Positions 7,884 through 17,543 are shown, numbered from the stretch's first letter. The stretch: DNA of 46,650 bases from Lichenifustis flavocetrariae (GCF_026130545.1 NZ_JAMOIM010000039.1:1-46650); one strand, 5' to 3'. Notes: generated by a model from the letters alone, not told the origin. Translations and numbers: made by a program.

Positions 7884-8758
7884 GCAAGAAAGTCCTGATC
7901 AGCGGCGCCACCGGCGACACGGGCCGGGCCGCCGTAAGGGAAGGCCTCGCCCTGGGGCTCGACGTGCGGGCCATGGTGCACAACAGGGATGCCAGGGCTG
8001 AAGCCCTAGAAGCGGCCGGCGCCGAGGTAGTGACCGGTGATCTCCTGGAGATCGACTTGATACGGGCGGCGATGGACGGCGTCGAGGCGGCCTACTTCGT
8101 CTGGCCAGTCCAGCCCGGGCTTCTCAACGCCACCGTCAACTTCGCCCAGGCCGCGAAGGAAGCTGGCGTACCGACGATCGTGAACCTCTCCCAACGTTCG
8201 GCGAGGCGCGAGTCAAAGAGCCATTCCTGCCGCGACAGCTTCATCGCCGAGCAGGTCTTCAACTGGTCGGGCCTCGCGGTCATCCACCTGCGGCCGACCT
8301 ACTTCCTGGAGTGGCTGCTTTATCCTTGGCAACTGCCCCACCTGCAAAAGGGAGTCCTGCGCATGCCGGTCGGCAAGGGACGACATTCGCCCATCGCTGC
8401 GCACGACCAGGGCCGCGCGATCGCCGCGATCCTGAAGGCGCCCGAGGCGCATGTCGGCAAGACCATCCCGCTGTCCGGTCCCGTCGAGATGGACCACGAA
8501 CAGATGGCGGCGGAACTGTCTGAGGCCCTCGGACGCAAGATCGTCTTCCAGGATCTGCCGATCGACGAATACTGCGCCTCGCTGGAGACGATGGGGGTCC
8601 CGGCCTACATCGTGCAGCACCTCAGTGGCGCGATGGAAGATTACCAGAACGGGGTGATGTCCGGCGCCGACGACAACGTCGAGCGCCTGACCGGCCGCGG
8701 ATCGATGACGGTGGGTGAGTTCGCCCGCGCGCACGCAGCCACACTGAACGGGTTTTGA
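7880..8758 (+). CDS. NmrA-like NAD(P)-binding protein
   Basis: An atypical short-chain dehydrogenase of the NmrA/NAD(P)H quinone reductase type, 292 aa. The N-terminal nucleotide-binding motif ISGATGDTG (about residues 7-15) follows the first strand, and the later NLSQRS, LRPTYFLEWLL and GADDNVERLTGRGSMTVGEF segments fit the family. The classical YxxxK catalytic pair is absent, as expected for NmrA proteins. The ATG at 7880 overlaps the preceding stop by four bases; the longer open frame upstream is a shadow of the membrane protein gene. Role: redox sensing or reduction of a small molecule (family inference). Confidence 0.88.
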   Translation: MSKKVLISGATGDTGRAAVREGLALGLDVRAMVHNRDARAEALEAAGAEVVTGDLLEIDLIRAAMDGVEAAYFVWPVQPGLLNATVNFAQAAKEAGVPTIVNLSQRSARRESKSHSCRDSFIAEQVFNWSGLAVIHLRPTYFLEWLLYPWQLPHLQKGVLRMPVGKGRHSPIAAHDQGRAIAAILKAPEAHVGKTIPLSGPVEMDHEQMAAELSEALGRKIVFQDLPIDEYCASLETMGVPAYIVQHLSGAMEDYQNGVMSGADDNVERLTGRGSMTVGEFARAHAATLNGF

Positions 8759-8803
8759 GGCGAGCGAAGCTCGATCCGACGAGAACGACTGGGAGGAGAT
8801 GAC

Positions 8804-9550
8804 ATGGACATCAACGGTTGCGTGGCTCTCGTCACGGGTGCCCCCGGCGGGATCGGGCGCGCCTTCGTCGCCGAACTCCTGAAGCGCGGCGCCGCCAAGA
8901 TCTACGTCGGCGCCCGCGACACCGCCTCCTTGGCCGACCTGATGAAGGACGACGACAAGCGCCTCGTCCCGATGGCGCTCGACGTGACGGACGCCGCCAT
9001 GGTGGCGCGCGCCGCGACCGAGGCACCGGACGTGACGCTGCTCATCAACAACGCCGGCTACGCGTCCTTCCAGGGCGCGATCGCGGCGCACGACATGGCC
9101 GCCGCCCGCCGCGAGATGGACGTCAACTACTTCGGCCCTCTGGCCCTCACCCGCGCCTTCCGCCCGGTCCTGGCGGCGGGAGGGGGCGGAGCCGTGGTCA
9201 ACATGCTGTCGATGGCCGCGCTGGTCAGCCTGCCCGTGACCGGGACCTATTCGGCCTCGAAGGCGGCGTTCCTGTCGGTGACGCGCAGCATACGGGCCGA
9301 ACTTGCGGCGCAAGGCACCGCCGTAGTCGGCGTGCTGGCCGTCCAGACGGAGAGCGCGATCGGCGCCCGGCTTCCGCCGCCGCGCATGATGCCCGCCGAG
9401 GTGGTCGCCGATGTCCTCGATGCGGTTCAGACAGGCCTCAGCGAGGAGATCGTCGCCGGCGCCCAGACCAAGGCGGCCTATCAGGCCTTCACGGCCGACC
9501 CGAAGGGCTTCCAGGCGAAGATGTCGACCCGGCTTCCGCAGGCCACCTGA
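8804..9550 (+). CDS. SDR family oxidoreductase
   Basis: A classical short-chain dehydrogenase/reductase of 248 aa. It shows TGAPGGIG (residues 11-18), the NNAG motif (82-85), the catalytic serine near 136 (NMLSMAA), and Y149-x3-K153 (YSASK). The region after residue 195 is short and basic, so substrate specificity cannot be guessed. GGAGGAG lies 6-12 nt before the ATG. It follows the NmrA gene by 45 nt in the plus-strand run. Confidence 0.9.
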   Translation: MDINGCVALVTGAPGGIGRAFVAELLKRGAAKIYVGARDTASLADLMKDDDKRLVPMALDVTDAAMVARAATEAPDVTLLINNAGYASFQGAIAAHDMAAARREMDVNYFGPLALTRAFRPVLAAGGGGAVVNMLSMAALVSLPVTGTYSASKAAFLSVTRSIRAELAAQGTAVVGVLAVQTESAIGARLPPPRMMPAEVVADVLDAVQTGLSEEIVAGAQTKAAYQAFTADPKGFQAKMSTRLPQAT

Positions 9551-9644
9551 CAGGCTGCTTGCGCAATGGATCCGGCTGGCTGCTGTCACGCCGCAGCCGG
9601 GTCGGCTTCGATCCACACTTCGCCTGACCTCAGCAGGAGACCAC

Positions 9645-10392
9645 ATGGGCAAGCTCGATGGGAAAGTCGCCGTCGTCACAGGCGGGACCGGGGGCATCGG
9701 CCTCGCCACCGCCCAGGCCTTCGTGCGCGACGGCGCCTTCGTCTTCGTCATCGGGCGTCGGCAGGCCGAACTCGACGAGGCCATCGCCCTGATCGGTCCG
9801 AACACCAAAGGGGTACAGGGCGACGTCGCCCGACAAGGTGATCTCGACCGGCTCTACGGCGCCGTGAGCGCAAAGAAGAGATATGTCGATATCGTCTTCG
9901 CTAATGCCGGGATCGGGCGGCTGGCCCCGCTCGGCGCCCTGACGGACCAGCACATCGACGAGCTGTTCGACATCAACGTCAAGGGCGTGATCCACACCGT
10001 CCAGAAGGCTTTGCCCCACCTCCGTCCGGGCCTCGATCATCTTGAACGCCTCGATCGTCGGATCGAAGGGCTTCGCGAACTGGAGCGTCTACAGCGCGAC
10101 GCAGGCGGCCGTGAGGTCGTTCGCCAGGACCTGGGCCGCCGACCTCAAGGGCCGCGGCATCCGCGTGAACGCGATCAGTCCCGGCGTGATCGAGACGCCC
10201 GGCTACGGCACGGTCGGCATGTCGGCCGCCGACCTCGAGGGCTACTTCGGTTTCACGAATACGATGACGCCCCTTGAACGGAACGGCGCCGCCGAAGACG
10301 TCGCGAGCGTCGTGACGTTCCTGGCCTCGGACGAAAGCAGGTTCATGACCGGCTCCGAGGTCTTCGTCGATGGCGGCTTCGCGCAGATCTGA
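9645..10392 (+). pseudogene. SDR oxidoreductase, frameshifted and lacking the catalytic lysine
   Basis: The first 129 codons encode a normal SDR N-terminus ([12 protein letters not shown]). The frame is then lost at about 10032, where one extra C in GGGCCTCG shifts translation. Removing that base restores [17 protein letters not shown] and continues to the typical C-terminus at 10392 (FLASDESRFMTGSEVFVDGG), giving 248 aa. Independently, the YxxxK motif reads YSATQ, so the catalytic lysine is replaced by glutamine. Two defects in one gene favour true inactivation, although a base-calling error could explain the first. AGGAG precedes the ATG. Confidence 0.82.
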
Positions 10393-10418
10393 ACCCACTA
10401 TGCAGCCACGGAGCGCAC

Positions 10419-10955
10419 ATGGATTTCCTTGAGACGATCGCCAAGCGTAACGAAACCTTCGTCCAGCACGGCTTCTCCGCAAACCTGAAGATCATCCCGA
10501 CGACCAAGACGATCATCGTTGGTTGCCTGGACCCTCGGGTCGATCCCATGGACGTCCTCGGGCTTGAACCCGACGAGGCGGCGATCATCCGCAACATCGG
10601 CGGGCGCATCAATCCAGCCGTGATCGAGGCCCTGATCCTTCTGCCGGCCGTCGCCAAGGCGGTCGGCCAGAACATGGGTCCCGGCTGGAACCTCGTCATC
10701 CTGCACCACACCGATTGCGGGATCATCGGGTGCTACAAGCACGCTCCCGATCAGCTGGCGAAGCACCTGGGGGTCACGCGACCGCAGCTCGACTGCATGG
10801 AGGTCACCGACCCCTACAAGGCCGTCGCCCAAGATGTCGCCGCGTGGAAGGCGAATCCTGAAGTCCCGGGCGGGTTCATGATCTCGGGCGTCGTCTACGA
10901 TGTGGCCACGGGGCGGATCCAGGTCGTCGTTCCACCGACGCAGCTTCGGGATTGA
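10419..10955 (+). CDS. Beta-class carbonic anhydrase-like protein
   Basis: A cytoplasmic zinc enzyme of the beta-carbonic anhydrase family, 178 aa, expected to interconvert CO2 and bicarbonate. The metal site is visible as C36-x-D38-x-R40 (GCLDPR) and H97-x2-C100 (HHTDCG). It is smaller than the long bacterial enzymes and resembles the compact group. It starts 26 nt after the broken SDR. Why it sits in a redox/efflux run is unclear. Confidence 0.87.
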   Translation: MDFLETIAKRNETFVQHGFSANLKIIPTTKTIIVGCLDPRVDPMDVLGLEPDEAAIIRNIGGRINPAVIEALILLPAVAKAVGQNMGPGWNLVILHHTDCGIIGCYKHAPDQLAKHLGVTRPQLDCMEVTDPYKAVAQDVAAWKANPEVPGGFMISGVVYDVATGRIQVVVPPTQLRD

Positions 10956-11057
10956 GCTACCGCGCTCCCTGTATCCGCCGCCTGCGGACGCCTTCAAACG
11001 TCCATTTCCCCCCCGCCAAAGCGCATCTGCGAGCGCTGCGACAGGACGAGGTCTCCC

Positions 11058-12281
11058 ATGAGCAACGCCTTCTCCAAGCCCGGACTCGATGGGATCGTAC
11101 GCCCCGTCGCATTGAAGATGGGCAAGAAGCTGCTGGTCGGCTCTCTCATGGCGATGGCCGTCCTCGCGGGACCTGATCTGGCCTTGGCCGGCGAAAGGGC
11201 AGCCACGGCTCCCGCTCCCCTTCCCACCGTCGTCGTCAGCAACCCGGTTCAGGGCACCGTCGATTCGCGCCTGCAGTTTCTCGGCCAGTTCTCCGCGGTC
11301 GACCGTGTCGACCTCCGCCCGCAGGTCGGCGGCACGCTGACCGAGATCAATTTCAAGGACGGCGACCTCGTCAAGAAGGGCGACCTGCTCTTCGTGATCG
11401 ATCCGACACCTTACCAGATCGCCCTCGACGAAGCGAAGGCCCAACTCGCCAACGCCCGGGCCAATCTCGACCTCGCCAACCGCCAGTTCGTGCGCGCCGA
11501 TTCGCTGAAGCAGAGCGGTTACGGCACCATCGAGGTTGCCGACCAGCGCGCCGCCCAGCAACTGACCGGTCAGGCCGCTGTGCAGCAGGCTGATGCGCGC
11601 GTTCGCGACGCGCAATTCGACCTCGACCACACGCGCATCACGGCGCCCTTCACCGGCCGCATCGGGTCCCATCAGGTCTCAGTCGGCAGCCTGATCTCCG
11701 GCAGCCGCACCGGCACCAGCGCCACCACGCTTCTCGCAACGATCGTGTCGTTGGACACGATTTATCTCAACTTCGACATGAGCGAAGCCGACTACCTCGC
11801 GTTCAAGCGCGAGCGCGCCAGCCAGACCGGTCCCCTGGCCGACAAGGTGAAGATCGCCCTCACCGGCGACGCGGAATTCGACCGTCGCGGCAAGCTCGAC
11901 TTCATCGACAATCAGCTCGACCGCTCGAGCGGCACGATCCACGCTCGCGCCACCGTGCCGAACGCCGACCATTTCCTCACGCCGGGCACCTTCGGCCGCG
12001 TCAGGCTGATCTATGCGCCGGCAGCGCAGGCGATGCTCTTGCCGGATGCGGCCGTCCTGCCCGACCAGTCGACGCATCTCGTCATGACGGTCGACGCGGA
12101 CGGCGTGGTGACGCCCAAGACCGTCGAGATCGGCGGGTTGCGCAACGGGCTTCGCGTGATCCGCTCAGGGCTCGCGCCCGACGACAAGGTCATCACCGAC
12201 GGTGTGGCCACGGTCCGCCCCGGGATGAAGGTCGCGCCGCACGAAGTGCCAATCAACGTCGCCGACCAGACAAAGGGCTGA
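11058..12281 (+). CDS. RND efflux periplasmic adaptor (membrane fusion protein)
   Basis: The periplasmic adaptor of a tripartite RND pump, 407 aa. The N-terminus has an n-region with lysines/arginines, a hydrophobic stretch (about 25-40) and an ALAG-type signal peptidase I site. There is no lipobox cysteine, unlike AcrA or MexA. Next come the first lipoyl half (VGGTLTEINFKDGDLVKKGD), a helical hairpin (about 115-175), the second lipoyl half (ITAPFTGRIG) and the beta-barrel and membrane-proximal domains. The ATG at 11058 has GAGG upstream; an alternative start at 11118 would remove the first 20 residues. The pump gene follows 3 nt after the stop. Confidence 0.93.
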   Translation: MSNAFSKPGLDGIVRPVALKMGKKLLVGSLMAMAVLAGPDLALAGERAATAPAPLPTVVVSNPVQGTVDSRLQFLGQFSAVDRVDLRPQVGGTLTEINFKDGDLVKKGDLLFVIDPTPYQIALDEAKAQLANARANLDLANRQFVRADSLKQSGYGTIEVADQRAAQQLTGQAAVQQADARVRDAQFDLDHTRITAPFTGRIGSHQVSVGSLISGSRTGTSATTLLATIVSLDTIYLNFDMSEADYLAFKRERASQTGPLADKVKIALTGDAEFDRRGKLDFIDNQLDRSSGTIHARATVPNADHFLTPGTFGRVRLIYAPAAQAMLLPDAAVLPDQSTHLVMTVDADGVVTPKTVEIGGLRNGLRVIRSGLAPDDKVITDGVATVRPGMKVAPHEVPINVADQTKG

Positions 12282-12284
12282 GCG

Positions 12285-15200
12285 ATGAAACTCTCGCATT
12301 TCTTCATCGACCATCCACGCTTCGCGACGGTCATCAACATCTTCATCATGCTCTTCGGCCTGGCCGCGATGAGCCTGCTGCCGGTGGCACAATATCCTGA
12401 CATCGTGCCGCCGACGATCCAGATCTCGACGGCCTATCCCGGCGCCTCCGCCCAGGTGGTCGCCCGGACCGTGGCGACCCCGCTCGAACAGGCCATCAAC
12501 GGCGTCGAGGGCATGGACTACATCTCCAGCCAATCAACGGGAAACGGGGCGCTCACCATCACGGTGATCTTCAAGATCGGCTCCAATCCCAACGCCGACC
12601 TGCTGCTGACCCAGACGCGCGTGCAGAACACGCTGTCGCGCCTGCCGCAGGAGGTCCAGGCCCAGGGCGTGCAGGTCAAGAAAACGATCGAGGCCCTGCT
12701 GCTCGGCCTGCACTTCTACTCGCCAAAGGGCACCCGCAGCGTCGAGTACATGTCTAACTACATGCTGAAGGTGCGCGACCAGATCGCCCGCCTGCCCGGC
12801 GTGTCCGACTTCCAGGTCTTCGGGGAGCGGCAATATGCCATGCGTATTTGGATCGACCCTGACAAGTCGGCGGCCGACAACATCAGCGCCCAGGAGATCC
12901 TCGCCGCGCTGCGCGCCCAGAACGCGCAGGTATCGGCCGGCGTGCTCAACCAGCCGCCGATCAAGACCGACGCGGCCTACCAGATTAACGTCGAGGCGCT
13001 CGGCCGCCTGAGCACGCCCGAAGAGTTCGGCAACATCATCGTCAAGTCGGACAGCCAGGGGCGCGTCACCAGGATCCACGACATCGGCCATGTCGAGCTC
13101 GGGTCGCAGGACTACGGCTCGATCGGCTATGCCGATGCCTATCCTTCGGCGCCCTGGTTCGCCATCGCCACGCCCGGCGCCAATGTCGTGCAGGTCGAGA
13201 ACGCGATCTGGGACAAGATGGCCGAGCTGAAGCGGACCTCGTTCCCCTCAGACATGGACTACATCAAGATCTACGACCCCACGACCTTCGTCAGTCAGTC
13301 CATCCACGAGGTCATCGAGACGATCTTCATCGCCATCGCACTGGTGGTCGGTGTCGTGTTCATCTTCCTGCAGACTTGGCGCGCGACGCTCATCCCGGTG
13401 ATCGCGATCCCGATCTCGCTGCTGGGCACGTTCGTCATCCTCGCCCTGCTCGGCATCTCGATCAACAACCTGTCGATGTTCGGGCTGATCCTGGCAGTCG
13501 GCATCGTGGTCGACGACGCCATCGTCGTGGTGGAGAACGTCGAGCGCAACATGGCCAGGGGCATGTCGCCACGGGAGGCGGCGCACAGGACGATGGACGA
13601 GGTCTCGTCCGCGCTCATCGCCATCGCGCTGACGCTCTGCGCGGTCTTCGTGCCCTGCGCCTTCATCAGCGGCATCTCGGGCCTGTTCTTCACCCAATTC
13701 GCGGCCACCATCTCGGCCTCGACGATCATCTCGGTGATCGTCTCGCTGACCCTCAGCCCGGCGTTGTGCGCGGTGCTGCTCAAGCCGCATCACGACCGTG
13801 CCAAGGCGCGGGGTCTCGCCCGCATCCCCCAGGCCCTGTTCGGCGGCTTCAATGCCGGCTTCGAGTGGCTGTCGCACAAATACGGCTGGATGACCTCGCA
13901 CCTGATCCGGGCGAGCGCGGTGATGATCGTCGCCTATGTCGGCCTGATCGGGCTGACGGGCTTCCAAATGTCCCGCATGCCGAACGGCTTCATCCCCGAG
14001 CAGGACATCGGCTATCAGGGCGTCATCGCCATCCTGCCGCCAGGCTCGAGCCTGGCGCGCACCGATGCCGTGGTGCGCGAGGTGAACGACATCGTCCTGA
14101 AAGTGCCGGGCGTCGAGCACAACTCGCCCGTGGCCGGCTTCGACGTCACGACCTCGACGATTGCCCCCAATGTGGGGACGGTCTTCTATTCGCTGCCCTC
14201 GCTCTATGACAAGCACATCCCGGGCGTCACTGCGGCCACGATGCTGCCGCGGGTCCGCGCGGCCCTGGCGAACGTGAAGGGCGCCTATGTGATCGTGATC
14301 AATCCGCCGCCCGTGCAGGGTCTGGGATCGGCCGGCGGCTTCAAGCTGATGGTCGAGGACCGGGGCGATCACTCGCCGCAGGAGCTCGCCGACGCCACCA
14401 ACAAACTCGTGACGGCGGCCAACAAGGACCCCACCTTTCAGGCCGTCTTCACGCTGTTCAACGCCGGCGCGCCCTCGCTCTACGCCGACATCGATCGTGA
14501 GAAGGCAGAGAAGGTGGGCCTGACGCCGAGCGACGTCTTCTCGACGATGCAGCTCTATCTCGGCTCACAATATGTGAACGACTTCAACTATCTCGGCCGC
14601 ACCTACCAGGTGCTGGTCCAGGCTGACGAGCAGTTCCGCAAGACCAAGGACGATATCGCTCGGCTGAAGGTGCGCAACAAGGACGGCGAGATGGTGCCGC
14701 TCGGCTCGGTCGTGAGCTTCCGCGACAACACCACGCCGTTCCGCCAGCCCCGCTACAACCTCTACCCAGCCGCCGACGTCCTCGGGAGCGCGGGACCGGG
14801 CGTCGCCTCCGGCACGGCTATGGCGCGGATGGAGGAACTGGCCAAGCAGGTTCTGCCGCCCGGCTTCGACATCGACTGGACCGAGCTGTCTCACCAGCAA
14901 AAGCAACAGGGCATTCCGACGGTGGTCATCTTCGCCGCCTCCGCCCTGTTCGTCTTCCTGGTGTTGGCTGCGCAGTACGAGAGCTGGAAGCTGCCGCTGG
15001 CGATCGTCCTTATCGTGCCGATGTGCCTGCTGGCCTCCGCCTTTGGACTCAGTTTCAGGGGAATGCCGATCGATATCCTCGCGCAGATCGGCTTCGTGGT
15101 CCTGGTCGGGCTGGCGGCAAAGAACTCGATCTTGATCGTGGAATTCGCCAAGCAGCGCCAGGACGACGGCGAGACCCCGCAGCACGCCGCGTCCGAAGCC

Positions 15201-15461
15201 GCCCGCATCCGCCTTCGCCCGATCCTGATGACGTCCTTCGCCTTCATCCTCGGTGTCTTCCCGCTCGTCGTGGCGACCGGAGCAGGCGCGGAGATGCGGC
15301 AATCCATCGGGACAGCGGTGTTTTCAGGGATGCTCGGCGTCACCCTGTTCGGCCTCATCTTCACCCCGACCTTCTACACGATCGTCAGCCGGCACGCTGA
15401 ACGCAAGAAGGCGGCCGACGCCGCGCCGCACGCCGCGCTGAGCCCCGTCGGAAATCCTTAA
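12285..15461 (+). CDS. RND multidrug efflux transporter, HAE1 type
   Basis: The inner-membrane proton antiporter of the pump, 1058 aa, full length for AcrB/MexB/MexF relatives. There are twelve membrane segments and two large periplasmic loops. The proton-relay aspartate pair is present in VGIVVDDAIVVVE (near residue 407) and the partner lysine in GLAAKNSILIVEF. Members export hydrophobic drugs, dyes and solvents. No outer-membrane factor gene follows; a TolC-like protein must be supplied from elsewhere. The arrangement of efflux genes behind oxidoreductases under an AraC regulator suggests induction by electrophiles or reactive metabolites (inference). Confidence 0.95.
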   Translation: MKLSHFFIDHPRFATVINIFIMLFGLAAMSLLPVAQYPDIVPPTIQISTAYPGASAQVVARTVATPLEQAINGVEGMDYISSQSTGNGALTITVIFKIGSNPNADLLLTQTRVQNTLSRLPQEVQAQGVQVKKTIEALLLGLHFYSPKGTRSVEYMSNYMLKVRDQIARLPGVSDFQVFGERQYAMRIWIDPDKSAADNISAQEILAALRAQNAQVSAGVLNQPPIKTDAAYQINVEALGRLSTPEEFGNIIVKSDSQGRVTRIHDIGHVELGSQDYGSIGYADAYPSAPWFAIATPGANVVQVENAIWDKMAELKRTSFPSDMDYIKIYDPTTFVSQSIHEVIETIFIAIALVVGVVFIFLQTWRATLIPVIAIPISLLGTFVILALLGISINNLSMFGLILAVGIVVDDAIVVVENVERNMARGMSPREAAHRTMDEVSSALIAIALTLCAVFVPCAFISGISGLFFTQFAATISASTIISVIVSLTLSPALCAVLLKPHHDRAKARGLARIPQALFGGFNAGFEWLSHKYGWMTSHLIRASAVMIVAYVGLIGLTGFQMSRMPNGFIPEQDIGYQGVIAILPPGSSLARTDAVVREVNDIVLKVPGVEHNSPVAGFDVTTSTIAPNVGTVFYSLPSLYDKHIPGVTAATMLPRVRAALANVKGAYVIVINPPPVQGLGSAGGFKLMVEDRGDHSPQELADATNKLVTAANKDPTFQAVFTLFNAGAPSLYADIDREKAEKVGLTPSDVFSTMQLYLGSQYVNDFNYLGRTYQVLVQADEQFRKTKDDIARLKVRNKDGEMVPLGSVVSFRDNTTPFRQPRYNLYPAADVLGSAGPGVASGTAMARMEELAKQVLPPGFDIDWTELSHQQKQQGIPTVVIFAASALFVFLVLAAQYESWKLPLAIVLIVPMCLLASAFGLSFRGMPIDILAQIGFVVLVGLAAKNSILIVEFAKQRQDDGETPQHAASEAARIRLRPILMTSFAFILGVFPLVVATGAGAEMRQSIGTAVFSGMLGVTLFGLIFTPTFYTIVSRHAERKKAADAAPHAALSPVGNP

Positions 15462-15780
15462 CCGCTTCGCGACGGAGACGAAGCGCCAGCTCGACGTCCT
15501 CGATCAGCGCCTCGCGCAAAACAGGTTCATCGCTGGCCGCGGGTACAGCGTCGCCGACATGGCGATCTTCCCATGGTACGGCGCGCTCGTCCTCCCACCG
15601 AAGGGTCCGCTTCCAACCTTCCTGTCGAGGACGAATTCTTACACGTTGTAAGGGGGCAGGCCCTGGCCGCGCGATCAGCGGCGCGGCCACATGGTCAGCC
15701 GCATCTGGGGCGACGACTCCTCGCAGCAGTTGCGCGAGCGGCATTCCGACCGACTGCTCTACGACGTGATCTGGCCGTAA
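15462..15780 (+). pseudogene. Glutathione S-transferase C-terminal remnant (YghU-like)
   Basis: Immediately after the RND stop, the plus strand encodes RFATETKRQLDVLDQRLA, then FIAGRGYSVADMAIFPWYG. This is the C-terminal helical domain of a YghU-type glutathione transferase. After about 15590 the frame changes: EFLHVVRGQALAARSA appears in the next frame, and RRGHMVSRIWGDDSSQQLRERH returns in the first, where a stop also intervenes at 15648-15650. The whole N-terminal thioredoxin-fold domain is missing, so the copy is truncated at the RND gene boundary and has at least two frameshifts. The junction at about 15460 probably marks a deletion or insertion endpoint. Confidence 0.8.
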
Positions 15781-16071
15781 GGAGAATGGCCGCTCTCCGG
15801 TGCGGAAATCACGAAGCTGCCATTCAACAGCAGCTGTGCTGGCTCTCTGGAAGGCCCGTCATATCAGGAAGTTGAGTTGCTGCGATCGAGCCATCGGGGG
15901 GTAGAGGGAGGGACCGTCCGCCGACCTAAAAAACATCAACGATAACAGACACAAAGGGCAATCAACGATTGGTCATGTGTAACACCGCCGTGTGACACCG
16001 CGCAAGCCATCTCAGAGGCAATAACAAGGATTGCCTATAAGATCCTTGAAGGTCGATTCGGCGGATGAAGT
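15781..16071. other. Non-coding gap
   Basis: About 290 bp with no supportable gene between the GST remnant and the end of the KfrA-like gene. It is AT-richer than average around 15920-16050 (runs such as CCTAAAAAACATCAACG), which marks it as a likely junction or regulatory spacer. No IS end or tRNA is evident. Confidence 0.35.
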
Positions 16072-16089
16072 GTCCGCCCTCAGGCGGAC
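16072..16089 (-). terminator. Hairpin at the end of the KfrA-like gene
   Basis: GTCCGCC (16072-16078) and GGCGGAC (16083-16089) form a perfect 7-bp stem with a CTCA loop. The stem overlaps the stop codon of the restored KfrA-like frame. No T-run follows, so its strength as an intrinsic terminator is uncertain. Confidence 0.45.
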
Positions 16090-17065
16090 TTGCCCTTCGA
16101 GGAGATTGGCTGGCCGATCATGGAGAACTTGGCCCTCTCAAAGGCGTCCTCGTCGTCGTCGGGATCGTCGGGCGCGCGTCTGGCCAATGCCCGGAGCGAC
16201 GGACGGCGGGGCTTCTCGGGTGCGATGGCCGGCGCGGCTTCGGACGGCGCGTTGACTCCTTTTCGCTGCCTGATAGCGGCGATACGGCTGATTCAACCGT
16301 CGTGACCGCTTGGGAAATTGCAGGGCTCTTCTCCGGCTGCTCCGGGCTTCGATTCGGGCCCTCGACAGGGGCCGGCTCGTCTAGCGTGGCCTCCACATCC
16401 TTCGCGAGCACCTTGTACAGGCCCTCCCCCACTTGTTCGAAGAGCTTTCCCTTTTTTGCGCGACCCTCCATCTTGTCGCCGAGGACGGCGGCTGACCAGG
16501 TCCTGTTCTTGCTCCACTCCTCGGCTTCCCGATGGTCCTCAGGTTTGAGCAAGAGGTAAGCGATGTCGGGTTTCAGGTGCTGGGACCCCATTCGATCGGC
16601 AACCTTACGCAGGAGGCCCTCCCAGAACGCTATCGCCGCCCCCCGGCGCCCGGGAACAGCATTCGTTTCTTCGCCATCGCTTTCCGTTTCGTTGCCCGCG
16701 ATACCGAGACGCTCCTCCAGGGCTTTGACCCTCGCCATCGCCGCGACGTAGGCCATCTTCACGGCGTCGAACTTCTCGACCAGTTCGTCATGCTCGTTGA
16801 GCTTGAAGTTGCGTCCCTGGTCGCGTCCGTGGGACCAGATTTGGGCGGCTACTTTCGAAAGGCTGTCCAGCATAGCTGGTGGAACGTCGTCCTTGGTCGG
16901 ACGCGGCCGAAAGCCCCTCGAAAGGGACCACCCCTTGAACATCGGGCCGACGTCGCTGAACGATCCGCCTTTGCTCAATTCGGTTTGCAAGGCGCGAACG
17001 GTGGGGTTCCTGCCGTCCGCGAGAATCTCATCGGCGATCCTGAACAGTTCGGCTTGGTCGACCAT
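16080..17065 (-). pseudogene. KfrA-like plasmid DNA-binding protein, C-terminal frameshift
   Basis: The N-terminus (DQAELFRIADEILADGRNPT, then KGGSFSDVGP) matches the KfrA N-terminal DNA-binding domain found in plasmid regulators, followed by a helical, probably coiled-coil middle (KMAYVAAMARVKALEERLG). The start at 17065 is preferred because GGAGG lies 6 nt upstream. Read straight through, the protein becomes Arg/Pro-rich after SPLSGSEKE and stops at 16118. Shifting one base at about 16255-16265 (a CCTTTT run) restores an acidic tail, RRAPDDPDDDEDAFERAKF, ending GKSA at 16080. So the gene carries a one-base indel, real or technical. Confidence 0.72.
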
Positions 17066-17243
17066 GGCGCCCTCCATGGAAGATCCTGGCAGCGCACCGT
17101 AAGCAACCCGTGAATGCACAAGCACGGCGGGGGCGAATTGTAACATCACGTTACCTGTTACCATTGTGCCGACGATGTTCGGCTCACCACAATGGTTGCG
17201 CGACCACACTCGCGACGGCGCGGTGCCGCAGAAAGGAGTTCAG

Positions 17244-17519
17244 ATGAAGCTGGAACGGGGACAGATGGCCGTGGTCACGGGCGCCTCCGGCGGCCTGGGC
17301 GAACAGTTCTCCCGACAACTCGCCGGAGGCGGCCTGAACCTGATCCTGGTCGCCCGGTCGGTGGACAAGCTTGAGGCACTGGCCGTCGAGCTGCGGGCGG
17401 CCCACAGGATCGGCGTCGAGGTCGCGCCTGCCGAGATGAACAAGGCGGCCTGCGTCAAGATGGTGGGTGGATACGCGCTCACCCCATTCGAAATCCGCTC
17501 AAGGCTGGGGAACGCGTAG
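17244..17519 (+). pseudogene. Truncated SDR, N-terminal stump
   Basis: AAAGGAG precedes the ATG at 17244 and the first 65 codons or so encode a normal SDR N-terminus (VVTGASGGLGEQFSRQLAGG, LILVARSVDKLEALA). Homology stops near 17450, after EVAPAEMNKAA. The remaining sequence to the stop at 17519 is unrelated and there is no NNAG or YxxxK motif. A deletion has removed about three quarters of the gene and joined it to the 3' side of the amidase. Confidence 0.75.
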
Positions 17520-17530
17520 CGCTCCCCAGC
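17504..17530. terminator. Convergent hairpin between SDR stump and amidase
   Basis: GCTGGGGA (17504-17511) pairs with TCCCCAGC (17523-17530), and an inner CGC/GCG pair continues the stem around a 3-nt loop. It lies between two converging genes and overlaps the stop of the SDR stump, as expected for a bidirectional terminator, but no T-run is present. Confidence 0.55.
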
Positions 17531-17543
17531 AGGCTCCCTCCTG

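Noticed and set aside
8213-9808. 531-codon minus-strand ORF across the NmrA and SDR genes
   Set aside because: It is antisense to two well-supported oxidoreductase genes and shows no recognisable domain.
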